Assembly (NCBI GenBank): GCA_035998495.1
Contig: DASYHP010000080.1
Location: 186,001-250,000, forward strand
Length of the DNA: 64,000 bases
Source of the DNA: Mesorhizobium_B sp035998495
Lineage (GTDB): Bacteria > Pseudomonadota > Alphaproteobacteria > Rhizobiales > Rhizobiaceae
Direction of reading: 5' to 3'
In this document: positions 17,330 through 25,632 of the stretch, in pieces
Layout of the letters: each line of letters opens with the position of its first letter
Position numbering within the stretch: position 1 is the first letter of the stretch
The notes under the pieces: generated by a model
Seen by the model: only the letters and a program-made list of their open reading frames with translations
Told to the model about the DNA's origin: nothing
Databases searched by the model: none
Program-made: the position numbers and the translations under genes

Positions 17330-17766
17330 CCGTGCATCCAGTCTCCATCGTGATGGTCGAGGACGACGACGGCCATGCGCGCCTGATCGAGCGCAACATC
17401 CGGCGCGCGGGCGTGAACAACGACATCATGCGCTTCGCCGACGGGCAAAGCGCGCTCTCCTATCTCCTGGGGCCGGATGGTTCGGGCGAGGCCAGCGCCA
17501 AGCGGCACCTTCTGGTCCTGCTCGACCTCAACCTGCCGGACATGAGCGGCATCGACATCCTGGCCCGCATCAAGGGCAACGAGCACACCCGCCGCTCGCC
17601 CGTGGTGGTGCTGACCACCACCGACGACAGCCGCGAGATCCAGCGCTGCTACGACCTCGGCGCGAACGTCTACATCACCAAGCCGGTGAACTATGAGGGC
17701 TTCGCCAACGCGATCAGGCAGCTCGGCCTGTTCTTCACGGTGATGCAGGTTCCCGAGAACGATTGA
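17326..17766 (+). CDS. Rcp1-like single-domain response regulator
   Basis: A 146-residue stand-alone receiver with no output domain. Acidic pocket VEDDDGHARLIERN, phospho-acceptor Asp67 in LLDLNLPDMSG, Thr in VVVLTTTDD, and Lys119 in YITKPVNYEGF. The long loop before the acceptor strand and the KPVNYEGF ending are characteristic of Rcp1-type regulators that partner phytochrome-like kinases. Its start overlaps the kinase stop by four bases, and its own stop shares one base with the start of the following kinase. It would act by protein-protein interaction, possibly passing phosphate to the next protein. Confidence 0.93.
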   Translation: MTVHPVSIVMVEDDDGHARLIERNIRRAGVNNDIMRFADGQSALSYLLGPDGSGEASAKRHLLVLLDLNLPDMSGIDILARIKGNEHTRRSPVVVLTTTDDSREIQRCYDLGANVYITKPVNYEGFANAIRQLGLFFTVMQVPEND

Positions 17767-18800
17767 TGCCCGAAAAGCCGCGCGTCCTTTACATCGACGA
17801 CGATCCCGGCCTGGCCCGGCTGGTCGCCAGGACGCTGAACGCGCGCGGCTTCGACGTCGAGCACGCGGCGAGCGGTGAGGAGGGCTTGGCGAAGCTCGAC
17901 GAAAAGGGCTTCGCCGCCGTCGCGCTCGACCACCACATGCCCGGCCATAGTGGCCTGGACGTGCTGGCCCGCATCCGGGCGCGGGAAAGCCCGCCGCCCG
18001 TGATCTATGTGACGGGCTCCGAGGACAGCCGGGTGGCGGTGGCGGCCCTCAAGGCGGGGGCGGCCGATTATGTCTTCAAGGACGTGGCCGGCCATTTCCG
18101 CGAGCTCCTGGCCGAGGCGGTTCACGCCGCCATGGAAGGCGAGACGCTGCGGCGCGCCAAGGAGGAGGCCGATCGCGAGGTGCGCGAGGCGCGGGACCGC
18201 GCGGAGCTGATGCTTCAGGAGGTCAACCATCGCGTGGCCAATTCGCTCAGCCTCGTGGCGGCGCTCACCCGGATGCAGATGTCGGCGGTCAGCGACGAGT
18301 CCGCCAAGGCCGCGCTCAAGGAGATGCAGGCGCGCATCAACGCCATCGCCGGCGTCCATCGCCGGCTCTACACCTCCCAGAATGTGAGGGCGGTGGAGAT
18401 CGACGCCTATCTCAAGGGCCTGATCGAGGAACTGGAGGCGGCCATGCGCTCCGGCGGGCGCTCGCACGCCATCAGGCTCGCGGCCGGCAGCCTGCTCGTG
18501 CCGACCGACAAGGCGGTGTCGCTCGGCGTGATCGTCACCGAGCTCGTCACCAACGCCTACAAATACGCCTATCCCGAAGGCGTCAGCGGCGAGATCCTCG
18601 TGGAGGTCGCCGCCCACGGCGAGAACGAGGCGCGGCTCGCCGTGGAGGACCAGGGCGTGGGCTGGAGCGGCGAAGGCCAGGCGCAGGGATCGGGCCTTGG
18701 AACCCGCATCGTTCAAGCCATGGCGCGCAACCTGCAATCGAATGTGGAGTTCGCCGCAAGGTCGTGCGGCACGCGGGCGGAGCTCGTGTTCCCGCTGTGA
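17766..18800 (+). CDS. Receiver-HWE/HisKA_2 histidine kinase
   Basis: A 344-residue soluble protein. An N-terminal receiver (1-120) has Asp55 in VALDHHMPGHSG and Lys105 in VFKDVAGH. A helical linker leads to a HisKA_2-type domain with His155 in LMLQEVNHRVANSLSLV and an ATPase domain with TELVTNAYKYAYP and GSGLGTRIVQ. It lacks any sensory domain, so kinase activity is probably gated by phosphorylation of its own receiver by the upstream kinase. HWE/HisKA_2 kinases often feed the PhyR-EcfG general stress pathway in this order, which is only an inference here. The ATG at 17766 overlaps the previous stop (TGATG). The last codons overlap the alanine racemase start. Confidence 0.9.
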   Translation: MPEKPRVLYIDDDPGLARLVARTLNARGFDVEHAASGEEGLAKLDEKGFAAVALDHHMPGHSGLDVLARIRARESPPPVIYVTGSEDSRVAVAALKAGAADYVFKDVAGHFRELLAEAVHAAMEGETLRRAKEEADREVREARDRAELMLQEVNHRVANSLSLVAALTRMQMSAVSDESAKAALKEMQARINAIAGVHRRLYTSQNVRAVEIDAYLKGLIEELEAAMRSGGRSHAIRLAAGSLLVPTDKAVSLGVIVTELVTNAYKYAYPEGVSGEILVEVAAHGENEARLAVEDQGVGWSGEGQAQGSGLGTRIVQAMARNLQSNVEFAARSCGTRAELVFPL

Positions 18801-19975
18801 GCCCCAAAGGGGAAGAGGTCGGCGAGGGGATCGGCGAGCTCGAGGCCGGCGCGGTCCTGACGGTGGATCTCGATGCGATCCGCGCCAATTACCGCTTGCT
18901 TGCCGACCGGGCGGCGCCGACCCGAACGGCCGCCGTGGTCAAGGCCGACGCCTATGGCCTGGGCGCGCCGAAGGTCGTGGCGGCGCTCCGCCGCGAGGGC
19001 TGCGATGCTTTCTTCGTGGCGCATCTCGCCGAGGCGCGAGCGGTGCTTCCCGCCGCCGGCCCGAACGCCGCGGTTTACGTGCTCAACGGCGTTCCGCCCG
19101 GCGCCGAGCCGCTGGCCGTTCGGCTCGGCGCGGTTCCCGTGCTCAACAGCTTGCCCCAGGTCGAGGCTTGGAAGGCCGCCGCGCGGGATGCGGGCCGAAG
19201 GCTTGCCGCGGCGCTGCACATCGACACCGGCATGTCGCGGCTCGGCCTTTCCCCCGAGGAGGCCGTGGAACTTGGACGCCGGCAGGATGCGCTTGCCGGA
19301 CTGGACGTCAAGCTGATCCTCAGCCATCTGGCCTCGGCCGAGGAATGCGAAAACCCCTCCAACGCGCGCCAGCTCGCCAGGTTCATCGAGGCCGCCGCGG
19401 CGTTTCCGGGAACGCCGCTGTCGCTCGCCAACTCGTCGGGCATCCTGCTTGGGCCAAAATTCCACTTCGATCTGGTCCGCGCCGGCGCGGCTCTGTACGG
19501 CATCAATCCGCTTCCAGGGCAGCCCAACCCCATGCGGCAGGCCGTCCGGCTATCGGCCAGGGTCGTGCAGGCGCGCCGGCTCGCCCCGGGCGACGCCGTG
19601 GGCTATGGCGGCGAGTTCACGGCGGAGCGGCCGATGACCGTGGCCACGATCGGGCTCGGCTATGGCGACGGCTGGCCGCGCCGGGCGCGCACGGCCGCCT
19701 TCTTCGGCGCTGCCCGGCTGCCGATGCTGGGCCGCATCTCCATGGACACAATGGTGGTCGATCTTTCCTCTTTGTCGGCCGACCAGGTTTCTGCCTGCCA
19801 CGAGGTTCAACTTCTCTGCTCGAATCAGACCTCGGACGACCTCGCCGCGGCATCCGGCACCATCGCCTATGAAATCCTGACGAGCCTGGGCCGGCGATTC
19901 CATCGGAAATATGTCGAGCAACAAAGCTCGGAGCGGCGGAGTCAAGCGGGGCGCGATCCCCGTCCCGTGGGGTAA
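18797..19975 (+). CDS. alr: Alanine racemase
   Basis: A 392-residue PLP enzyme interconverting L- and D-alanine for peptidoglycan. The PLP-lysine Lys49 lies in VVKADAYGLG; HIDTGMSRLG and the second catalytic residue Tyr270 in AVGYGGEF are present, as are IGLGYGDGWPR and LGRISMDTMVVD. The start is taken as GTG at 18797, which overlaps the kinase stop by four bases (GTGA); an ATG at 18764 would force a 37-base overlap. This makes it the fourth gene of a signalling operon, an unusual home for Alr. The C-terminus is extended by a basic tail ending RDPRPVG. It may be a biosynthetic enzyme or a DadX-like catabolic one; the sequence does not decide. Confidence 0.93.
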   Translation: MSPKGEEVGEGIGELEAGAVLTVDLDAIRANYRLLADRAAPTRTAAVVKADAYGLGAPKVVAALRREGCDAFFVAHLAEARAVLPAAGPNAAVYVLNGVPPGAEPLAVRLGAVPVLNSLPQVEAWKAAARDAGRRLAAALHIDTGMSRLGLSPEEAVELGRRQDALAGLDVKLILSHLASAEECENPSNARQLARFIEAAAAFPGTPLSLANSSGILLGPKFHFDLVRAGAALYGINPLPGQPNPMRQAVRLSARVVQARRLAPGDAVGYGGEFTAERPMTVATIGLGYGDGWPRRARTAAFFGAARLPMLGRISMDTMVVDLSSLSADQVSACHEVQLLCSNQTSDDLAAASGTIAYEILTSLGRRFHRKYVEQQSSERRSQAGRDPRPVG

Positions 19976-19991
19976 GTTGTTGAAACAACTT
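19974..19991. repeat. Perfect 8-base inverted repeat overlapping the alr stop
   Basis: AAGTTGTT (19974-19981), two spacer bases, then AACAACTT (19984-19991). The left arm includes the last two bases of the alr TAA. No run of T follows, so it is not a clear terminator. It could be a protein-binding site or weak stem. Confidence 0.5.
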
Positions 19992-20179
19992 TGATCTTTC
20001 GGACCGTCACTTAAACGTGATGGAACGGCTGGGCGGGCTTCTTCCTTGTTTCGGCATCGACGCCGCGGCGACACGCGGGCGAAACAAGTCAGGGACAAAC
20101 ACGGTCCAAGCGGAAGCCGCGCAAGAGCATCTTGTGCGCAAGGGACGCCGCGTGGGCAGATTTGAGAGGAATTCCACAC

Positions 20180-20485
20180 ATGGCACGCCCCGCTTGGTCT
20201 TTCGCAGCGTTTGCTGCCTTAGGCGTCTCGTTCCTGCCGCTTTCCGCTTCCGCGCAAGAAAACCTTTGCGGCAATCGCGGCGAGATCGTCTCCAAGCTCG
20301 ATGAGCACTACAAGGAAAAGCCGGCGGCCGTGGGCGTGGTGGATAAGAACGCCGTGCTTGAAGTGTTCGTGTCCAATGACGGCACCTGGACCATCCTCGC
20401 CACCGGCACGGACGGCAATTCCTGCGTCCTGTCTTCAGGCGAAGGTTGGGAAAGCACCACCTTCGTGGCCGGCAAGGACGCCTGA
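20180..20485 (+). CDS. Small secreted protein of unknown function
   Basis: A 101-residue precursor with a clear signal peptide (MARPAWSFAAFAALGVSFLPLSASA, cleavage before QENLCGN). The mature part has two cysteines (in NLCGNRGEIV and NSCVLSSGEGW) that could form a disulfide, and a beta-rich core (VLEVFVSNDGTWTILATGTDG). The ATG at 20180 is chosen because the signal peptide starts there and GAGAGGA lies upstream. Proteins of this size and pattern recur in Hyphomicrobiales as uncharacterised periplasmic proteins. It stands alone between alr and the convergent GntR gene. Confidence 0.7.
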   Translation: MARPAWSFAAFAALGVSFLPLSASAQENLCGNRGEIVSKLDEHYKEKPAAVGVVDKNAVLEVFVSNDGTWTILATGTDGNSCVLSSGEGWESTTFVAGKDA

Positions 20486-20562
20486 GACTCCCTATCGCTT
20501 GTCGCTGGTTCAAAGGGCTTGAAGCGCATCGCCGCTTCAAGCCCTATTTGTTTGGCGGCGGC

Positions 20563-21219
20563 TCAGGCCCGCGCCACGGCTTCGGCTTGAAGACGCAGTT
20601 CCGCCATGAGGCGGCTAGCCTCGGCCATCGCCTTTCTCTCGTCGCCGGCCAGGATCGCTTCGACCAGACCGGCATGCCGTTCGGCGGCTTGGTTCAAGCC
20701 GCTCGCCCCCTGGAAGCGGAACCAGAACCGCCGGCTGTGGGTCTGCAGGGGCGCGGCCAGTCGCGCGGCGAAGGGATTGCTGGCCGCGGCGGCGGTCGCT
20801 TCGTCCAGAAGCTTGTCAGCCCCAAGGAAGCTCTCGACGTCATTGCGTTCGGCGGCGGCCTTGATCGTTTCGGCGGCTTGCCTGAACGCGGCGGAATGAG
20901 CCTCCCCGCCGAACCGCGCGGCCGCTCGCGCGAGCACGACCTCGACGCCCTCCCGCGCATCGATCACGCGCACCCAATCACCGGGGTGAAGGAGCGCGAC
21001 GGCAAGGCCAGCGCGTGGGCGGATCTCCAGCAGGCCCTCCCAGGCCAGGCGCTGCACGGCTTCCCGGATCGGCGTGCGGCCCAGGCCGACGGCTTCGGCG
21101 AGAGCCGCCTCGCTGGTGACGGAACCCGGCGCCAGCTCCAACGTCACGATCCTGCGCTCCACGGCGCGATAGGCTTGCGCGGCGAGACTGCCTGATCCGT
21201 CCTGCTCGTCCAGATGCAT
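20563..21219 (-). CDS. GntR-family (FadR/FCD subfamily) repressor of the hydroxyproline operon
   Basis: A 218-residue regulator. The N-terminal winged helix (about 10-85) has the GntR pattern AYRAVERRIVTLELAPG and GLGRTPIREAVQRLAWEGL. The C-terminal helical domain (95-215) is FCD-like, with acidic and histidine positions in DAREGVEVVLARAAARF and NQAAERHAGLVEAILAGD that would bind a metal and ligand. The ATG at 21219 is chosen because GGAG lies nine bases upstream and the longer reading is non-coding in character. It is divergent from the deaminase gene 77 bases away, and the palindrome between them is its likely operator. Probably represses the operon until hydroxyproline or an intermediate binds. 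Confidence 0.88.
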   Translation of the reverse strand: MHLDEQDGSGSLAAQAYRAVERRIVTLELAPGSVTSEAALAEAVGLGRTPIREAVQRLAWEGLLEIRPRAGLAVALLHPGDWVRVIDAREGVEVVLARAAARFGGEAHSAAFRQAAETIKAAAERNDVESFLGADKLLDEATAAAASNPFAARLAAPLQTHSRRFWFRFQGASGLNQAAERHAGLVEAILAGDERKAMAEASRLMAELRLQAEAVARA

Positions 21220-21260
21220 ATCAACGCGCTCCAGCTCTATTGCGGTTCTCCTGATCCATC

Positions 21261-21281
21261 TGATATACCATGGATATATCA
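21261..21281. promoter_or_regulatory. Palindromic operator, probable GntR-family binding site
   Basis: TGATATA and TATATCA form perfect 7-base inverted arms around the 7-base centre CCATGGA. The site ends just before the AGGAGG ribosome-binding site of the deaminase gene (start 21296) and lies 42 bases from the GntR start. Bound protein would block transcription of the operon and could autoregulate the repressor. Confidence 0.7.
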
Positions 21282-21295
21282 GGAGGGGTAAAGCA

Positions 21296-22189
21296 ATGTG
21301 GCGTGGCGTTTTCCCAGCCGTGACAACGAAGTTCACGGCCGACGACGAGCTTGACCCGGTCGAGATGGAGCGCTGCTTCGCGCTGATGATCGAGGCTGGC
21401 TGCGACGGGCTGATCGTGTGCGGCTCACTGGGCGAGGGGCCGATGCTCTCGAACGACGAGAAGCTCGAAGTGCTGCGCATCGCGCGGTCCGTCAGCGCGG
21501 GGAGGCCCGTGCTGCTCACGGTCAACGAGGCGGCCACGCGAGAGGGCGCGGCGCTTGCCCGCCGGGCGGCGAGCGCCGGCGCCGATGGCCTTATGGTGGT
21601 GCCGAGCCCGATCTACCACACCAATGAGGACGAGACGGTCGCGACGCTCCAGGTCGTGGCCCAAGCCGGCGGGCTGCCCGTGATGATCTACTCCAACCCC
21701 GTGGCCTATCGCGTGGACGTGACGGTGAGCGCGATGGAGAAGCTGGCCGACGAGCCGCTCTTTGTCGCGATCAAGGAGTCGTCGGACGACATCCGCCGCA
21801 CAACCGAGATCATCAATCGCTTTGATGGTCGCTTCGATCTTTTCACGGGCGTGGACAATCTCGCCTTGGAGGCGCTGAGCGTCGGCGCGGTGGGGTGGGT
21901 GGCGGGCCTCGTGACGGCCTTCCCTCGGGAGACGGTGGCGATCTGGCGGCTCATGCAGGCCGGCCGCCGTGATGAGGCGCTCCAGCTTTACCGCTGGTTC
22001 CGGCCGCTGCTCGACCTCGACGTGTCCACCTATCTCGTGCAGAACATCAAGCTCGCCGAGGTGCATGCGATCGGCTCCAACGACCGGGTGCGGATGCCGC
22101 GCCGGCCGCTGTCCGGCGAACGGCGCGCGGCGGTTGAGGCGGTCATCCAAAAGGCGCTGGCGTCCAGGCCGGAACTGCCGCAATTCTGA
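21296..22189 (+). CDS. Pyrroline-4-hydroxy-2-carboxylate deaminase (DapA family)
   Basis: A 297-residue class I aldolase-fold enzyme. The Schiff-base lysine is Lys160 in FVAIKESSDD, and the catalytic tyrosine is Tyr132 in MIYSNPVAYRVD; the substrate loop CGSLGEGPMLS replaces the GTTGE motif of true DapA. Context assigns the reaction: conversion of 1-pyrroline-4-hydroxy-2-carboxylate to 2-oxoglutarate semialdehyde plus ammonia, the third step of trans-4-hydroxyproline breakdown. It has a strong AGGAGG ribosome-binding site directly after the operator. First gene of an operon with the FAD dehydrogenase and the epimerase. True dihydrodipicolinate synthase activity is unlikely in this setting. 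Confidence 0.87.
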   Translation: MWRGVFPAVTTKFTADDELDPVEMERCFALMIEAGCDGLIVCGSLGEGPMLSNDEKLEVLRIARSVSAGRPVLLTVNEAATREGAALARRAASAGADGLMVVPSPIYHTNEDETVATLQVVAQAGGLPVMIYSNPVAYRVDVTVSAMEKLADEPLFVAIKESSDDIRRTTEIINRFDGRFDLFTGVDNLALEALSVGAVGWVAGLVTAFPRETVAIWRLMQAGRRDEALQLYRWFRPLLDLDVSTYLVQNIKLAEVHAIGSNDRVRMPRRPLSGERRAAVEAVIQKALASRPELPQF

Positions 22190-22238
22190 GCGGCAAATCC
22201 CTGTCCGGGCCGTTCAGCGGCCGATTTCTGGGGGCGAC

Positions 22239-23492
22239 GTGACGCCTGCTCAAACCGAAGACGTCGTGATCGTGGGCGCGGGCATCGTGGGCATCGCCTG
22301 CGCGGCCATGCTGGCCGAAGCGGGGCGGCGGGTGCTGGTGATCGATCGCACGGGCATCTGCGCGGAAACGAGCTCGGGCAACGCGGCCGCGCTCGCATTC
22401 ACCGATATCCTGCCGCTCGCGCAGAAGGGCATGCTGCGCCAGGTTCCGCGCTGGCTTCTCGACCCGCTCGGGCCGCTCGCCATCCCGCCGACCTATCTGC
22501 CGAGGCTCACGCCGTGGCTGTGGCGCTTCTGGCGGGCGGGCGCGCCGAAACATCGCCGCCGCAGCGTGGACGTGCAGGCCGCGCTGATGCGGCTCGCCGA
22601 GGCCGAATGGATGGCGCTGATCGATCGCGCGGGCGCGAGAAGCATGCTGCGCGAGGACGGCTCACTCGAGCTCTACGAAAGCGAGGCGGAGTTTTCACGT
22701 TCATTGCCGGGCTGGGCCGAGCGCGAGCGCCACGGCATCCCGTTCGAGCATGTGGCGCGCGCGCGGCTCGCCGAATTGCAACCGGGGCTGTCGCCGCGCT
22801 TCGTCAGGGGCACGTTCGCGCCGGGCTGGAAGACGGTGTCGGACCCGCAACTGTTCGGCCGCGCGGTCTGGGCCTATGCGGAGCAGCGCGGCGCGCGCTT
22901 CGAGCAAAGCTTGGTGCGGGGGATCGAACCGGGCCGGGGCGGCGGTGCCACCTGCTTGGTGCTTGAGGGCGGCCGCGCAGTGGAGGCCGGAACGCTCGTG
23001 ATCGCGGCGGGCGCTTGGTCCCATCGTCTCACCCGGCGCTTGGGTGACCGCGTGCCGCTCGAAACCGAGCGCGGCTACAACACCACGCTGCCACCTGGCG
23101 CATTCGACGTGAAGCGGCAGCTCATCTTTTCCGGCCACGGTTTTGTGGTCACGCCGCTCGAAACGGGTTTGCGGATCGGCGGGGCCGTGGAACTGGGCGG
23201 CATCGAGCGGCCCCCGAGCTGGGCTCGCGCACGGGCGATGCTCAAGAAGACGGAGAGCTTTCTGCCGGGCCTCAAGGCGGAAGGCGGGCGCGAATGGATG
23301 GGTTTTCGGCCTTCCTTGCCGGACTCCCTGCCGGTCATCGGCAAGAGCAGGTCGCCGGGCGTCTTCTATGCCTTCGGCCATGGCCATCTCGGCTTGACCC
23401 AGGCCGCGGCGAGCGCGCGCTTGATCCGCGATCTCGTTCTCGGCCACAAGCCGGCTCTCGACCTTTCGCCCTTCTCGGCCCAGCGATTCTGA
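22239..23492 (+). CDS. FAD-dependent D-hydroxyproline dehydrogenase (DadA/DAAO family)
   Basis: A 417-residue flavoprotein that would oxidise cis-4-hydroxy-D-proline to the pyrroline used by the deaminase. The FAD-binding motif is VVIVGAGIVGIACAAMLAEAG at residues 9-29, followed by ETSSGNAAAL. A substrate domain follows (RLAEAEWMALI, LVIAAGAWSHRL). The C-terminal flavin segment is GREWMGFRPSLPDSLPVIG, followed by FAFGHGHLGLTQ-like residues. The start is the GTG at 22239, in frame, with GGGGGCG upstream. The gap to the deaminase is 49 bases and to the epimerase 6 bases. It resembles single-subunit DadA-type dehydrogenases rather than the multi-subunit form. Confidence 0.86.
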   Translation: MTPAQTEDVVIVGAGIVGIACAAMLAEAGRRVLVIDRTGICAETSSGNAAALAFTDILPLAQKGMLRQVPRWLLDPLGPLAIPPTYLPRLTPWLWRFWRAGAPKHRRRSVDVQAALMRLAEAEWMALIDRAGARSMLREDGSLELYESEAEFSRSLPGWAERERHGIPFEHVARARLAELQPGLSPRFVRGTFAPGWKTVSDPQLFGRAVWAYAEQRGARFEQSLVRGIEPGRGGGATCLVLEGGRAVEAGTLVIAAGAWSHRLTRRLGDRVPLETERGYNTTLPPGAFDVKRQLIFSGHGFVVTPLETGLRIGGAVELGGIERPPSWARARAMLKKTESFLPGLKAEGGREWMGFRPSLPDSLPVIGKSRSPGVFYAFGHGHLGLTQAAASARLIRDLVLGHKPALDLSPFSAQRF

Positions 23493-23498
23493 AAGTTC

Positions 23499-24500
23499 AT
23501 GGCGCGGCACACCTTCTTCTGCATCGACGGCCACACCTGCGGCAATCCCGTCCGGCTCGTAGCAGGCGGCGGCCCCGTGCTCGGCGGCGCCACCATGATG
23601 GAGCGGCGCGCGCGCTTTCTTCAAGAATTCGACTGGATCCGCACCGGCCTGATGTTCGAGCCGCGCGGCCACGACATGATGTCGGGGTCGATCCTCTATC
23701 CCCCCACGCGGCCCGACTGCGACGTGGGCGTGCTCTTCATCGAGACTTCGGGCTGCCTGCCCATGTGCGGACACGGCACCATCGGCACCGTCACTTTCGC
23801 CGTGGAGCACGGCCTGGTTCGCCCCAGGACGCCGGGCGTCTTGATGCTCGACACGCCGGCCGGCCCCGTGCAGGCCGAATACCGGCAGGAGGGGGCTTAT
23901 GTGGAGGAGGTCCGCCTCACAAACGTGCCCTCCTTCCTTTTTGCGGAAGGGCTGAAGGTCGAATGCCCGGTTCTGGGCCCGCTCACGGTGGACGTGGCCT
24001 ATGGCGGCAACTTCTACGCCATCGTGGAGAGCCAAGCGAATTTTTGCGACATGGCCGACCACTCGGCCGCCGAGCTGATCGCCTGGAGCCCGGTGCTTAG
24101 GGCGCGATTGAACGAGGCCCACACCTTCGCGCATCCAGGGAACGACGCCATCCGCGGCCTGTCGCACATCCTTTGGACCGGCGCGCCGAAAATCGAAGGG
24201 GCGCATGCCCGCAACGCGGTCTTCTACGGCGAGAAGGCGATCGACCGCTCGCCCTGCGGCACGGGCACCTCGGCGCGCATGGCGCAACTCCACGCAAAGG
24301 GCAGGCTCGCCGAAGGCGAGGACTTCCACCACGAGTCCATCATCGGCTCGATCTTCAAGGGCCGCGTGGAGGCGGAGACCGAAGTGGCTGGCTGGCCGGC
24401 CATCGTCCCTTCCATCGCGGGCTGGGCGCGCCAGACCGGGCTCAACACCATCTTCATCGACGAACGCGACCCCTTCGCCCGCGGCTTCACGGTGAGATGA
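23499..24500 (+). CDS. 4-hydroxyproline 2-epimerase (proline racemase family)
   Basis: A 333-residue cofactor-free epimerase converting trans-4-hydroxy-L-proline to cis-4-hydroxy-D-proline. Both catalytic cysteines are present: Cys90 in LPMCGHGTIG and Cys253 in DRSPCGTGTSAR, which excludes the trans-3-hydroxyproline dehydratase subgroup that has Thr or Ser at the second site. FCIDGHTCGNPVRLV and RGHDMMSGSILYPP are typical of 4-hydroxyproline epimerases. It follows the dehydrogenase by six bases. With the deaminase and the KGSA dehydrogenase it gives a full route from hydroxyproline to 2-oxoglutarate. Confidence 0.93.
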   Translation: MARHTFFCIDGHTCGNPVRLVAGGGPVLGGATMMERRARFLQEFDWIRTGLMFEPRGHDMMSGSILYPPTRPDCDVGVLFIETSGCLPMCGHGTIGTVTFAVEHGLVRPRTPGVLMLDTPAGPVQAEYRQEGAYVEEVRLTNVPSFLFAEGLKVECPVLGPLTVDVAYGGNFYAIVESQANFCDMADHSAAELIAWSPVLRARLNEAHTFAHPGNDAIRGLSHILWTGAPKIEGAHARNAVFYGEKAIDRSPCGTGTSARMAQLHAKGRLAEGEDFHHESIIGSIFKGRVEAETEVAGWPAIVPSIAGWARQTGLNTIFIDERDPFARGFTVR

Positions 24501-24540
24501 AACGAAATTGCGATGTTCTGTCGCCGCTCTGCGCCTTTTT

Positions 24541-24572
24541 CTTGTCAGCCGCCGCTTCGGTGGCTTAACAAG
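24541..24572. other. Strong intergenic hairpin after the epimerase gene
   Basis: CTTGT (24541-24545) pairs with ACAAG (24568-24572), and AGCCGCC pairs with GGTGGCT inside, around a GCTTC loop. The T run lies before the stem on the plus strand, so it is not a standard plus-strand terminator. It may limit read-through or protect the 3' end of the hydroxyproline message. Confidence 0.4.
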
Positions 24573-24727
24573 CGCCTGACCTTCAGCTAGGCCAGCAAAG
24601 GGTTCCGCCGTGGTCCACGGTGGGGCCGTCCGGGGAACGGGCAGGATCCGGCAAGCGGAGCCTGCGGGGGCAAAAAGAATAATGGGATGCGCCGTTCGGG
24701 GCGACATCTCCGGGGAGCCGCCTCTCG

Positions 24728-25632
24728 ATGAACTATTTTCTTGAGCAGTTGATCAACGGCCTGACGTTGGGCTCGATCTACGGGCTGATCGCCATCGGCT
24801 ACACCATGGTCTATGGCATCATCGGCATGATCAACTTCGCCCATGGCGACATCTTCATGATCGGCGCCTTCATCTCGCTGACCACGTTCCTGATCCTGAC
24901 GACGCTCTTGGGCTTCGCCTTCCTGCCCGTGGTGCTGCTCATCGTGATCATCGTGGCGATGCTCTTCACGTCGGCCTGGGGCTGGACGGTCGAACGCGTG
25001 GCCTACAGGCCTTTGCGCGGTTCGTTCCGGCTGGCGCCGCTGATCACGGCCATCGGCATGTCCATCGTTCTGCAGAACTTCGTGCAGATCACGCAAGGCG
25101 CGCGCGTCAAGCCGCTGCCGCCCCAGATCCAGGGCAGCGTCCAACTGATCCCCGGCGTCCAGATCTCCTATATGCAGATCATCATCATCATCACCACGGT
25201 GGCGCTGATGGCCGGCTTCACGCTGCTGATCAACCGCACCCGGCTCGGCCGCGCCCAGCGGGCTTGCGAGCAGGACCAGAAGATGGCCGCGCTGCTGGGC
25301 GTCGATGTCGACCGCACCATCTCGCTCACCTTCGTGATGGGCGCGTCGCTGGCCGCCGTGGCCGGCTTCATGTTCCTGCTGCTTTACGGCGTGATCGACT
25401 TCTATATCGGTTTCCTCGCGGGCGTGAAGGCGTTCACCGCGGCCGTGCTCGGCGGCATCGGCTCGCTGCCCGGCGCGATGCTCGGCGGCTTGCTGATCGG
25501 CCTTATCGAAGTGTTCTGGTCCGGCTACTTCTCCGTCGAGTACAAGGATGTGGCGGCCTTCTCCATCCTCGCCATCGTCTTGATCTTCCTGCCCTCGGGC
25601 CTGCTCGGCAAACCCGAAGTGGAGAAGGTCTG

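Noticed and set aside
21969..22238. Upstream extension of the FAD dehydrogenase into the deaminase gene
   Set aside because: That part of the frame is Arg/Ser-rich and overlaps the deaminase in another frame. The flavin motif follows the GTG at 22239.
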